Below are positions 36,099 through 43,640 of a stretch of 64,000 nucleotides of DNA, piece by piece (position 1 is the first letter of the stretch; each line of letters starts with the position of its first letter). Source of the DNA: Nitrosospira sp. NpAV (GTDB lineage: Bacteria; Pseudomonadota; Gammaproteobacteria; Burkholderiales; Nitrosomonadaceae); assembly GCF_000832065.1 (NCBI RefSeq), contig NZ_JXQM01000007.1, positions 1 through 64,000 of the forward strand, read 5' to 3'. Made by a program: the position numbers and the translations under genes. The notes beneath the pieces were generated by a model that worked only from the letters and a program-made list of their open reading frames with translations, made no database searches and was not told the DNA's origin.

Positions 36099-36174
36099 GC
36101 CCTGGTAGCTCAGTGGATAGAGCAACCCCCTCCTAAGGGGTAGGTCACACGTTCGATTCGTGTTCAGGGCGCCA
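36099..36174 (+). tRNA. tRNA-Arg (anticodon CCT)
   Basis: The acceptor stem GCCCTGG pairs with TCAGGGC (one G-U). The D arm is GCTC...GAGC. The anticodon stem ACCCC/GGGGT holds the loop CTCCTAA with anticodon CCT. The T arm is ACACG/CGTGT around TTCGATT. The gene ends with discriminator G and an encoded CCA. Its 3' 45 bp is repeated at 43545, marking an integration site. Confidence 0.95.
36130..36174 (+). repeat. Attachment-site repeat at the tRNA end (attL-like)
   Basis: The 45 bp from the anticodon to the CCA of tRNA-Arg(CCT) recur at 43545-43589 with two mismatches, in the same orientation. This is the pattern left by tyrosine-integrase elements that recombine into tRNA 3' ends. An integrase remnant lies about 115 bp inside. 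Confidence 0.88.
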
Positions 36175-36287
36175 TAAATTCAGAGGCTTAGGTTCATATC
36201 CGTTAATCGTAATCCATTGGGGTTACCCAGGGACTACGTCCTATACTAGCAAAGCCCTAAATCTTCCGTTTCCGGCAGCTCGTCGGC

Positions 36288-36440
36288 ATGCTATCTGGAG
36301 GCCAAGCAAGGAGCAGCCTTGCCATCATCGGCAAGAGCCTCAACCATAAAAACCAGAACACGACTGCGATATGTGCACGCCTTGACCAAGATCCGGTTCG
36401 TACAAGCGTGATGCGGCTAATAGTGCTATGCTCAGGGCCG
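36288..36440 (+). pseudogene. Tyrosine integrase C-terminal remnant
   Basis: The frame SLAIIGKSLNHKNQNTTAIC, then ARLDQDPVR, is the end of the catalytic domain of tRNA-targeting phage-type integrases. The expected nucleophile in TTAIYARL is TGT (Cys) at 36372-36374. After PVRTS the reading frame shifts: the usual tail continues as DAANSAMLRAG in another frame from 36410. The N-terminal three quarters are absent. Its place beside the tRNA-Arg repeat fits the former integrase of the island. Confidence 0.82.
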
Positions 36441-36516
36441 GCACACAGTCTCGGTATTCATCCAGAATAGTCCGTTTGATCAGGCCGAGCTCTATGGGAG
36501 GACCCAGACGATTGCA

Positions 36517-36845
36517 TTGCCAGCCCCCACGGAATGCAGTCTTCAAATCACGAATGCAGCGCTGTGGTTGCTGAAGAAGATCTACCATCCCAGTGTCTAT
36601 TACCAGAAAGCAGGTGTGATGCTGTCGGAGCTGGTTTCGCAGGAAGGCCAGCAGACCGACCTCTTCGCGTATTCATCCAACAGATCAGGCAGGCTATGGA
36701 TATCGTGGACAGGATCAACAGCAAATACCGACGCAGCGCCGTACATTTCGCATCAGAGGGAGTTGACCGAAGCTGATCCATGCGGCGCAGCTTCAAGAGT
36801 CCCGACTACACGGGAGAGAGGGATGAGCTGCCAGTGGTGAGCTAA
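36517..36845 (+). pseudogene. UmuC (DNA polymerase V) C-terminal remnant
   Basis: The sequence reads YYQKAGVMLSEL followed by a DLF segment, then in another frame QAMDIVDRINSKYRRSAVHF and, past a stop at 36774, RDELPVV. These are the ordered pieces of the DUF4113 C-terminal tail of UmuC. At least one frameshift (about 36680-36700) and one stop break it, and the polymerase domain is gone. UmuDC homologues are often carried by integrative elements. It adjoins the integrase remnant. Confidence 0.78.
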
Positions 36846-37096
36846 TATTGGATATATCTTTTGCATATAGCTCCTGCTAGATCACGTCCATTCAAATTCA
36901 GATCTGCTCATTCAAATACTGACATTGAGCTGGTTTTAACCTTGTATTTTTTTCTCGCTGATCTATTGTTGAACTAGTGGGCATTAGATTCCGGCATTTT
37001 TCCTTTTTTAGAGCAGGGTAGCGGTCGGCTGGCTTTAAAACCGGACTAGCAAATGCTCGTGGCCGGATGAGCGCCGGTACATATTTATCTTTCCAG

Positions 37097-37106
37097 AGGA
37101 GGTGAT
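37097..37106 (+). promoter_or_regulatory. Near-perfect Shine-Dalgarno of the cytochrome c gene
   Basis: AGGAGGTGAT complements the 16S rRNA tail over ten bases and abuts the ATG at 37107 (four bases from the AGGAGG core). It fixes the start codon and suggests strong translation of the first gene of the island operon. Confidence 0.8.
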
Positions 37107-37436
37107 ATGAGGAAAATAATATTGCGAGGCACAGCCTCCGGTTTTCTGCTGGCGGGGACAGTTACCGTTGGGCTGGTAGCGAATACCGCATGGGCCCAAT
37201 CTCAGAACGATTCCAGCGTCGGGTTCGAGTGGAAGGATGGGACCGAAGTCTATGCCAAAGTCTGCGGTCATTGCCATGAAACCAAGGTAGGACCCGTTAT
37301 CCGTGGTCGCCATCTTCCCGCCGCCTACGTTCGTACCATTGTGCGCGATGGACTGCGCGCCATGCCCTCCTTCCGTTCTTCCGAAATCGATGACACCTCG
37401 CTGGAAAAGGTGGCGGAATACATCTCGAAAAACTGA
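37107..37436 (+). CDS. Small periplasmic c-type cytochrome
   Basis: This is a monohaem cytochrome of 109 residues with a Sec signal peptide (cleavage near AWA-QS, residue 30). One haem motif CGHCH lies at 53-57, and the probable distal ligand Met86 is in RAMPSF. Size and gene position match the cytochrome subunit of p-cresol methylhydroxylase-type flavocytochromes, which takes electrons from the flavoprotein encoded two genes on. It begins the operon, with a very strong Shine-Dalgarno, and lies 23 bp before the next gene. Confidence 0.88.
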   Translation: MRKIILRGTASGFLLAGTVTVGLVANTAWAQSQNDSSVGFEWKDGTEVYAKVCGHCHETKVGPVIRGRHLPAAYVRTIVRDGLRAMPSFRSSEIDDTSLEKVAEYISKN

Positions 37437-37459
37437 GTCAATGGCAGGGAGGCCGATCC

Positions 37460-38449
37460 ATGGACGTTAACAGACGTAATCTTATGAAAGGCGTATTGAC
37501 AGGCGGTACGTTACTGGCGCTGGGTATCCCGCCTGGGGCATTCGCCAGTGCGCCCATTGGAAGAGCCGAGAAATTCGGCTTGCTATTGGGGAATACAGGC
37601 GTGGATGGTGCGTTTGCTGCCGGTTTCCACACGGCCGTTCAACATGCGGCTCGGGGCAATGGAGCGGTGGCGGCAGGTATGGGTCTCTTGCCACAGGTGA
37701 TAAAATTGAAAGGCGGTCTGCTCAACGATTATGAGCTCGTGATACGGCTGCTGGAAAAATCCCGCAATACTCGCTGGGTTGCCGTGATGGATGATGGCAG
37801 CGCGGCGATTTTCACCGAACTGGTACGCAATGCCAGTGGAAGACTAATCTTGCTCGGTTCGCACGCTTCTTCCGATGGCACTTGGCGAAGTTTACCAAGC
37901 GTTTCCGAATTCCGTCATGTATGGAGTGCCGCATCGCCGCCGCATGCGGCGGGAAGTGTTCTTGCTTCAAGTCTCGTTTCGAATCAAAGCAGTTTTTCCA
38001 TCGTGGAAAATTTTTTATCCTCGCAGGCGCAGTCCGCCGGGACCATGACAATGTCAAACAGCATACCCGGCTTCCTGAACTTCAGGCTCAAGAGCGCAGA
38101 TGCGAGTCCCGCTTCGGGAGCAGACGCGGTCTATCTTCATTGCTCGGGCCTTTCGCCCTCCGACGGGTGCGCATCGCTCGGCTGGAACCCCGCGGGAACA
38201 TGGCAACCTGTTTCGCAGCGGGAGCCGGCGCACGAAGCGGGCATATTTGCGGCACGTGGCAACGGGCACCCGCGTTACGGATGGGTTGAATCGGTAGGGC
38301 ATGCCGTCACTGTCGCGGCGCTGAGTGAGGAGAGTCTGATTAACGGGCCCTGCTGCAGCCGAGCGTTCGTGCATCGATCGGCGGCCGGGAAACACGACAG
38401 GAGGCTGGCTGTGGCGGAGCCGTTCACTTCATTCGTGTTCGATACCTAA
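37460..38449 (+). CDS. Tat-signal protein of unknown function
   Basis: The 329-residue product opens with a twin-arginine signal (NRRNLMKG at 4-11, then a hydrophobic stretch ending ALGIPPGAFASA). No domain is recognised in the mature part. It shows short alpha/beta stretches (VAVMDDGSAAIFTEL, RLILLGSHASSDG) and a Cys pair near the C terminus (GPCCSRAF). It lies between the cytochrome and the flavoprotein genes, with about 23-bp gaps on both sides. A role as export partner or assembly factor for the cytoplasmically flavinylated oxidase is possible, but that is inference. Confidence 0.75.
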   Translation: MDVNRRNLMKGVLTGGTLLALGIPPGAFASAPIGRAEKFGLLLGNTGVDGAFAAGFHTAVQHAARGNGAVAAGMGLLPQVIKLKGGLLNDYELVIRLLEKSRNTRWVAVMDDGSAAIFTELVRNASGRLILLGSHASSDGTWRSLPSVSEFRHVWSAASPPHAAGSVLASSLVSNQSSFSIVENFLSSQAQSAGTMTMSNSIPGFLNFRLKSADASPASGADAVYLHCSGLSPSDGCASLGWNPAGTWQPVSQREPAHEAGIFAARGNGHPRYGWVESVGHAVTVAALSEESLINGPCCSRAFVHRSAAGKHDRRLAVAEPFTSFVFDT

Positions 38450-38472
38450 TATGGCGCCAAGGAGAAAAAACA

Positions 38473-40017
38473 ATGGCCGGTAAATATATTGCGCTGCCCA
38501 AGGGCGTCTCTGAACAGATATTCGATACCGCGATAAAAGAATTTCGCGGCATTCTCGGGGAAGCCTTCGTCCTCACCAGCCCGCAACAGCTCGCGCCCTA
38601 CATCAAGACCATGATGCCGGTTCCCGATTCCGAGCATGCGCCTTCCGCTGCCCTGATAGCCACCACCGTCGAGCAGATCCAGAAGATCGTGGGGATCTGT
38701 AATCAGTACAAAGTACCGATATGGACCATCTCGACCGGCAAGAATCTCGGATATGGCGGTGCAGCCCCCGCCGAGCGCGGGCAAGTGGTGCTGGATCTTA
38801 AGCGCATGAATCGCATTCTCGAGGTCGACAAGGACTTGGCCTATGCTCTCGTCGAGCCGGGGGTTACTTATCAACAGCTCTATGACTATATAGCCGAACG
38901 CAAGCTGGGCTTATGGCTATCCTTCCCGGCTCCCTCCGCAATAGCGGGGCCGGTCGGCAATACGCTGGATCGCGGAGTGGGGTATACGCCCTACGGCGAG
39001 CATTTCATGTATGCATGTGGCATGGAGGTTGTGCTGGCGAATGGCGATGTCCTGCGCACCGGCATGGGATCGATGCCCAACTCCAATACATGGCAGGTTT
39101 TCAAGTGGGGATATGGCCCTTACCTGGACGGGATCTTCACCCAGTCCAATTATGGCATCGTCACCAAATTTGGCTTCTGGCTCATGCCCGCCCCTCCGGT
39201 TTTCAAGCCGTTCGTTATCCAGTACCAGAACGAAGAAGATATCGTGGAAATCGTGGAGACCATTCGGCCGCTACGCATCAATGGGATTATTCCCAATGCT
39301 GTGGTCATCGCTCACGCATTGTATGAGGCACCGACAAAAGCACGGCGAGGTGATTATGTTACCGGGCCCGGGGCGATCCCGGATGAAGCGATTCGCAAGA
39401 TTACGAAAGATCACAACCTGGGTATCTGGAACGTTTATGCGGCGCTGTATGGCACCCAGGAACAGGTCGACGTGAACTGGAAGATCGTGACACAGGCATT
39501 CGGCAAATCCGACAAGGCGAAGATATTGACCGAGAAGGAGGCGGGTAGCGATCCCGCATTTGAATATCGAGCGAAGCTCATGCGCGGAGATCTGACGCTC
39601 AAGGAGTTTTCCCTGTACAACTGGCGCGGGGGTGGAGGTTCTATGTGGTTTGCGCCCGTTTCCCAGGCTCGTGGCACAGAAACGCTCAAGCAAATGTCCG
39701 TGACCAAGCAGATCCTTGGCAAATACGGGCTGGATTACTCAGGCGAATTCATCGTCGGCATGCGCGACATGCACCATGTGGTGGATGTCTTGTACGACAA
39801 GACCAATCCGGAACAGGTGAAAGCGGCGTATCAGTGCTTTGATGAACTTTTGACGACCTTTTCAGCGCTGGGATACGGGACTTACCGCGTCAATACGGCA
39901 TTTATGGACAAAGTGGCGGATACGTACGGACCGATCCAGCGTAAGGTCAACAAGATACTCAAGGACGCGCTCGATCCCAACGGAATTCTCGCACCGGGGA
40001 AATCGGGCATCCGCTAA
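38473..40017 (+). CDS. 4-cresol dehydrogenase/vanillyl-alcohol oxidase-type flavoprotein
   Basis: The 514-residue protein belongs to the VAO/PCMH family, whose members oxidise 4-alkylphenols such as p-cresol, eugenol or vanillyl alcohol. The FAD-binding domain has ISTGKNLGYGG at 86-96 and GPVGNTLDRGVGYTPYGEH near 159-177. The substrate domain shows NWRGGGGSMWFAPVS. The C-terminal segment NKILKDALDPNGILAPGKSG is typical. No signal peptide is visible. A paired cytochrome c upstream points to a dehydrogenase (PCMH or eugenol hydroxylase) rather than an oxygen-using oxidase. The exact substrate is unknown. Confidence 0.9.
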   Translation: MAGKYIALPKGVSEQIFDTAIKEFRGILGEAFVLTSPQQLAPYIKTMMPVPDSEHAPSAALIATTVEQIQKIVGICNQYKVPIWTISTGKNLGYGGAAPAERGQVVLDLKRMNRILEVDKDLAYALVEPGVTYQQLYDYIAERKLGLWLSFPAPSAIAGPVGNTLDRGVGYTPYGEHFMYACGMEVVLANGDVLRTGMGSMPNSNTWQVFKWGYGPYLDGIFTQSNYGIVTKFGFWLMPAPPVFKPFVIQYQNEEDIVEIVETIRPLRINGIIPNAVVIAHALYEAPTKARRGDYVTGPGAIPDEAIRKITKDHNLGIWNVYAALYGTQEQVDVNWKIVTQAFGKSDKAKILTEKEAGSDPAFEYRAKLMRGDLTLKEFSLYNWRGGGGSMWFAPVSQARGTETLKQMSVTKQILGKYGLDYSGEFIVGMRDMHHVVDVLYDKTNPEQVKAAYQCFDELLTTFSALGYGTYRVNTAFMDKVADTYGPIQRKVNKILKDALDPNGILAPGKSGIR

Positions 40018-40176
40018 TGGGCGGTACGTATTCGAACGAGGGATAGGCAGATGGTCGAGAGGGAGGGCCTCTCGTTTCGCGATCCTCCTCATGCGCCTGG
40101 CGTGCGCAGTGGCTCGACGCACGCTTTGCAACAGGAATACGGATTCTTTTACAAACCTTTCGAAGGGCCAGCAAAA

Positions 40177-41286
40177 ATGAAAGAAATCAGGGGTGCAGTG
40201 GTTCGCCGCAAGGGTGGACCGTTTCAGGTCGAGAATTTGACGCTGGACGATTGCCGCCCGGACGAGGTAATGATCAAGATCGTGGCCACCGGCATGTGCC
40301 ATACCGACATGGTTGCGCGCGACCAGCTCTATGAAGTGCCCCTGCCAATTGTGCTCGGTCATGAGGGAGCGGGAGTGGTCGAAGAAATTGGAAGCAGCGT
40401 GAAAAAAGTGCAGGTAGGTGACCACGTGGTACTCACCTACATGTGGTGCGGGCATTGCAAACCCTGTTTGCGCGGAGACCTGACCTATTGCGAGAATTTC
40501 TACCCGTTGAATTTTGGCGGTGCGCGCGAAGATGGCAGCACGGCCACGCACGACGGGAATGGTGGGCCTGTTCACGACCATTTCTTCGGGCAGTCGTCCT
40601 TCGGCACCTTCGCCGTGGTGCATGAGCGCAACGTAATCCAAGTGCCGCGGGATGTCCCGCTGGAAATGCTAGGCCCCCTTGGTTGCGGCATCCAGACCGG
40701 CGCGGGGGCAGTCATCAATGTGCTTAAGGTCACGCCTGGCAGCAGTTTTGCGGCCTTTGGGGGTGGCGCGGTGGGATTGAGTGCGATCATGGCGGCACGG
40801 GTGGTAGGGGCAACGATGATCATTGCCGTGGATGTGGTGCCTGCCCGGTTGGAACTGGCAAAAGAGTTGGGCGCCACTCATACCGTAAACAGTCGAGAAA
40901 CCGATCCCGTGTCAGCGGTGCGTGAAATTACCGGAGGAGGTGTCGATTTCACGCTTGAATCCAGCGGCAGGCCAGCAGTTTTACGGCAGGCGATCGATGC
41001 ACTGGCAATTGGAGGCAGTTGCGGGATCGTCGGTGCCCCTGCCTTGGGTACCGAGGCCAGCTTCGATGTTAATGGCCTAATGACGGCGGGGAAGCGCATC
41101 ATCGGTATTGTCGAAGGCGAAAGCAAGCCCGACCTTTTCATTCCGGCTTTAGTCGAGCTCTATCGGGACGGGAGGTTTCCTTTCGACAAGCTGGTGAAAT
41201 TCTACCCGCTCGACCAAATCAATCAGGCTGCGGAGGACAGCGAGAAAGGCTTGACCATAAAGCCGATTGTCCGTTTACAGCCATAA
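40177..41286 (+). CDS. Zinc-dependent (aryl-)alcohol dehydrogenase
   Basis: This is an MDR-family NAD-dependent dehydrogenase of 369 residues from the chosen ATG. Catalytic zinc ligands are Cys41 (GMCHTD), His62-Glu63 (GHEGAG) and a later Cys in GPLGCGIQTG. The structural zinc has Cys91, 94, 97 and 105 (CGHCKPCLRGDLTYC). The coenzyme fold is AFGGGAVGLSAI. Length and motifs resemble benzyl/aryl-alcohol dehydrogenases. An upstream ATG at 40051 would add 42 residues unlike the family. Placed after the flavoprotein, it should oxidise the alcohol formed there to an aldehyde. Confidence 0.9.
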   Translation: MKEIRGAVVRRKGGPFQVENLTLDDCRPDEVMIKIVATGMCHTDMVARDQLYEVPLPIVLGHEGAGVVEEIGSSVKKVQVGDHVVLTYMWCGHCKPCLRGDLTYCENFYPLNFGGAREDGSTATHDGNGGPVHDHFFGQSSFGTFAVVHERNVIQVPRDVPLEMLGPLGCGIQTGAGAVINVLKVTPGSSFAAFGGGAVGLSAIMAARVVGATMIIAVDVVPARLELAKELGATHTVNSRETDPVSAVREITGGGVDFTLESSGRPAVLRQAIDALAIGGSCGIVGAPALGTEASFDVNGLMTAGKRIIGIVEGESKPDLFIPALVELYRDGRFPFDKLVKFYPLDQINQAAEDSEKGLTIKPIVRLQP

Positions 41287-41424
41287 AAGCAACGAGCCTT
41301 CTTCTTCCGCTCACTTAAACCTGTTATAGGCCACTACCCGCCTAGCAGACATCAGACAATTGAGTAAGCTGAGTGTTAGTGTTTTCGCAGATGCATGGCA
41401 AGGCGGGATATCGATGTCACTGGC

Positions 41425-42195
41425 TTAACGTGAACCTTGATTTGTGGAAAGCTTTTCTGATTCTGTTTGAATTTCCCCAAGCCGATGCTCAATTCTGGTT
41501 CTGGTTTCCGGGCTTGCCATTGCAATCTGCTTCTGGAGAGCCTTGATCTTTACGTCTGCCTGCTGTTTTAGTCTTTCCACCTTGGCCTTTTCGCTTTCCA
41601 GGGCGGTTCTAAGTTTGGCCTCGGCAACCCCGATCCTGACTTTCAATCGCGCCTTGTGTTCCTCCGCCGCTTGCTCATACTCCGTCCTGAGATCCAAAAG
41701 TTCGGACTTGCGACAGCGGATGTCATTCCCAATCAGGTCTTGCTCCACATTCACGCGCCATTGGCGAACTACAATTCCGCCCAGCGCTTCCATCTTTAGG
41801 TCGAGCCCTACGGTCCCGTACTCGTCAACCTCGGCGACCAGAGCGCTTTTTCCGGGGCTTAGATTCCGGGATACTTCTTCAACAAACCCCATGCCGACTC
41901 CATAATTGAAGGCATCCACCAACTGCCCGAGAAAAACACCTCCGGCTGCACCTATGGCAAGTGCCACCGGTCCTCCCAAGAGACCAATCAGGCTACCCGC
42001 AACTGCACCTACTGCCGTTGCACTTGGTGCTTCGCCAGCTTCGTCCTTCATCGCAACATTGCCGTCAGTTCCCTTATTGATGAGCGCCATTCCGTAGATG
42101 GTGAGCTTGGCTTCATCCTGAAGTTCCCTGAGTGCTTTCCTGCCTTCGTATGCCTGTTTTTCTGTGGGGAAGATAACAACAATAAAATTGCTCAT
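41425..42195 (-). CDS. DUF1269 family protein with coiled-coil tail
   Basis: The N-terminal 170 residues match DUF1269. The protein starts MSNFIVVIFPTEKQAYEG. A central glycine-rich hydrophobic segment (AVGAVAGSLIGLLGGPVALAIG) looks like a membrane or glycine-zipper helix. The last 85 residues are a charged coiled coil (EEHKARLKVRIGVAEAKL). Function is unknown; members are often near stress or membrane-integrity genes. It is convergent with the alcohol dehydrogenase and lies inside the tRNA-Arg island. Confidence 0.8.
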   Translation of the reverse strand: MSNFIVVIFPTEKQAYEGRKALRELQDEAKLTIYGMALINKGTDGNVAMKDEAGEAPSATAVGAVAGSLIGLLGGPVALAIGAAGGVFLGQLVDAFNYGVGMGFVEEVSRNLSPGKSALVAEVDEYGTVGLDLKMEALGGIVVRQWRVNVEQDLIGNDIRCRKSELLDLRTEYEQAAEEHKARLKVRIGVAEAKLRTALESEKAKVERLKQQADVKIKALQKQIAMASPETRTRIEHRLGEIQTESEKLSTNQGSR

Positions 42196-42365
42196 GAATA
42201 TCTCCTTTCTGCATCTTACAAACCAAAATTGTTCCGCCGAAACTCCGCTATCTCAAAAGTCCCCAAGTCTTCTAAGGGAAAATCTTGAGGAGATAACCGA
42301 TTTGTGAAAGCTAAGAGTCCCCTACCTGTTGCTACCTTTCGATCATTTCCGTGTTGATAGACGTT

Positions 42366-43466
42366 TTAGCTCTCGCTGGCACCGGTGGGATCGCCGACTT
42401 TCGCCGCCAGGTCGATTGCAAGCTTTGTGAGTGTTTCACCTTCTTCCAGCCCATCCAGGAAGTGCTGGGGAATACCAGTCAGCCCGGTTTGGGCACCGGC
42501 GAGAGCCCCGGTCAAAATGGCGCGGGCCTGGTTTTGCCCGCCGCCATTCAGGGCATGCAGCACAGCCGATTTGAAGTCGTGAGGGAAGCGGGCGGCTAGG
42601 TAGTAAGCTGCCGGAAGTTGGTGGTAGATGGCACAGGGCATGCCGTATACGAAGGACACCTTCCAGGCAGGTTCTATCGGGATAGCAGGATCGGTCGCGG
42701 CGGTGGCAACGTACGATGGCGTGAGCAGGGCGTCGGGTGAAGCGAATCTTCCTGCGCGCGGAGGGTCCGGATCGCCGGGGCGGGGTGGCTGCAGATCCGA
42801 GTGAGTCACCACGTGAAAAGGTAGCTGGCCCTTTTTTACCAACCGCATCATGGTATCAGAGAGGTTCTTGTCAAGTTTGTGTCCCTGAACCAGGAGGCTA
42901 AGCACGGCACCATAAGCGACCGTCATCGATAACACGACATCGTCTATCTGGGTAAGGCGGGCATTATCGGAAATAACGGTAGCCAGTTTCCGGGGCTCCA
43001 TCGCATAGCGAACCGCCAGCGCCAGCGTGCGTTCGATGGCTTCAGTAGTATCGGCATTGCCGCCTGTTTGTCCCCAAGGCAGACCCTCCTGGACGCGCTT
43101 GCGCCAAGCGTTACGGATGGACTGGCTCGTGTATCCTCCAGGCCCGTTCGCCGGAGTGCCGTCAAGCAGGGGAAAAAGCTCTTCATCCATACACCGGCAG
43201 AAATCTGCTTCGTCATACCCCTCCCGCTCGACCAGCGAGCGGAGCATGAGCTTGAGAATAATACCGGCCTGCGAGGACTGACCAGCCTTCAGCCCCTCGT
43301 GGTAGCGGCCCGGCTTGGGATCGGTATAGGTGGTGATCCAGTCGCCATAGTCCCGGTGGAGTTCGTCCAAATCATAGTACCAGTGGGGGCCAACGCCAAG
43401 GGCATCACCTATGAAAGCACCCATAATGGCACCGGCGGCACGATTTTGAATGGCGGTGTCTGTCAT
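42366..43466 (-). CDS. ADP-ribosylglycohydrolase-fold protein without the usual metal motifs
   Basis: The 366-residue protein has the overall DraG/ARH fold signals: GAFIGDALGVGPHWYYDL at 16-33 and a C-terminal GALAGAQTGLTGIPQHFLDGL. In active enzymes two Mg ions are held by a TDDT-type motif and a GGDTDT motif. Here the matching places read GQSSQAG (62-68) and GGGQNQARAI (318-327). The protein may be a J1-crystallin-like or otherwise re-purposed member rather than an ADP-ribose hydrolase. It sits at the far end of the island, about 80 bp from the tRNA-copy repeat. Confidence 0.8.
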   Translation of the reverse strand: MTDTAIQNRAAGAIMGAFIGDALGVGPHWYYDLDELHRDYGDWITTYTDPKPGRYHEGLKAGQSSQAGIILKLMLRSLVEREGYDEADFCRCMDEELFPLLDGTPANGPGGYTSQSIRNAWRKRVQEGLPWGQTGGNADTTEAIERTLALAVRYAMEPRKLATVISDNARLTQIDDVVLSMTVAYGAVLSLLVQGHKLDKNLSDTMMRLVKKGQLPFHVVTHSDLQPPRPGDPDPPRAGRFASPDALLTPSYVATAATDPAIPIEPAWKVSFVYGMPCAIYHQLPAAYYLAARFPHDFKSAVLHALNGGGQNQARAILTGALAGAQTGLTGIPQHFLDGLEEGETLTKLAIDLAAKVGDPTGASES

Positions 43467-43544
43467 TTCTGATCCTCCTTGTGGCTATAAAGAAATTCTA
43501 AACAAATGGGCAGATAAACAGGTTGGAAAAATGAGTCCGGGAAA

Positions 43545-43589
43545 CTCCTAAGGGGTAGATCACACGTTCGATTCGTGTTCAGCGCGCCA
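43545..43589 (+). repeat. Copy of the tRNA-Arg(CCT) 3' end (attR-like)
   Basis: These 45 bp match 36130-36174 except for two bases (G to A in the variable loop, G to C in the acceptor strand). The rest of a tRNA is missing, so this is not a functional gene. It marks the right edge of the island, 51 bp before the RND gene's stop codon. Confidence 0.88.
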
Positions 43590-43640
43590 ATATCCATAAA
43601 TGCCCGTGCTGCGGGTTCTGGCAGCCTGGCGTTTACCCGC

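Larger units (their letters stand above)
36175..43589. mobile_element. Decayed genomic island at tRNA-Arg(CCT)
   Basis: About 7.4 kb is bounded by the tRNA gene and the copy of its 3' end. Contents in order are an integrase tail, a umuC tail, a four-gene oxidation operon, a DUF1269 gene and an ADP-ribosylglycohydrolase homologue. No intact integrase remains, so the element should be immobile. The present length may be what is left of a larger island. Confidence 0.8.

Noticed and set aside
43545-43589. Second tRNA-Arg gene
   Set aside because: Only the 3' half is present and its acceptor strand has a mismatch; there is no D arm or 5' acceptor strand.
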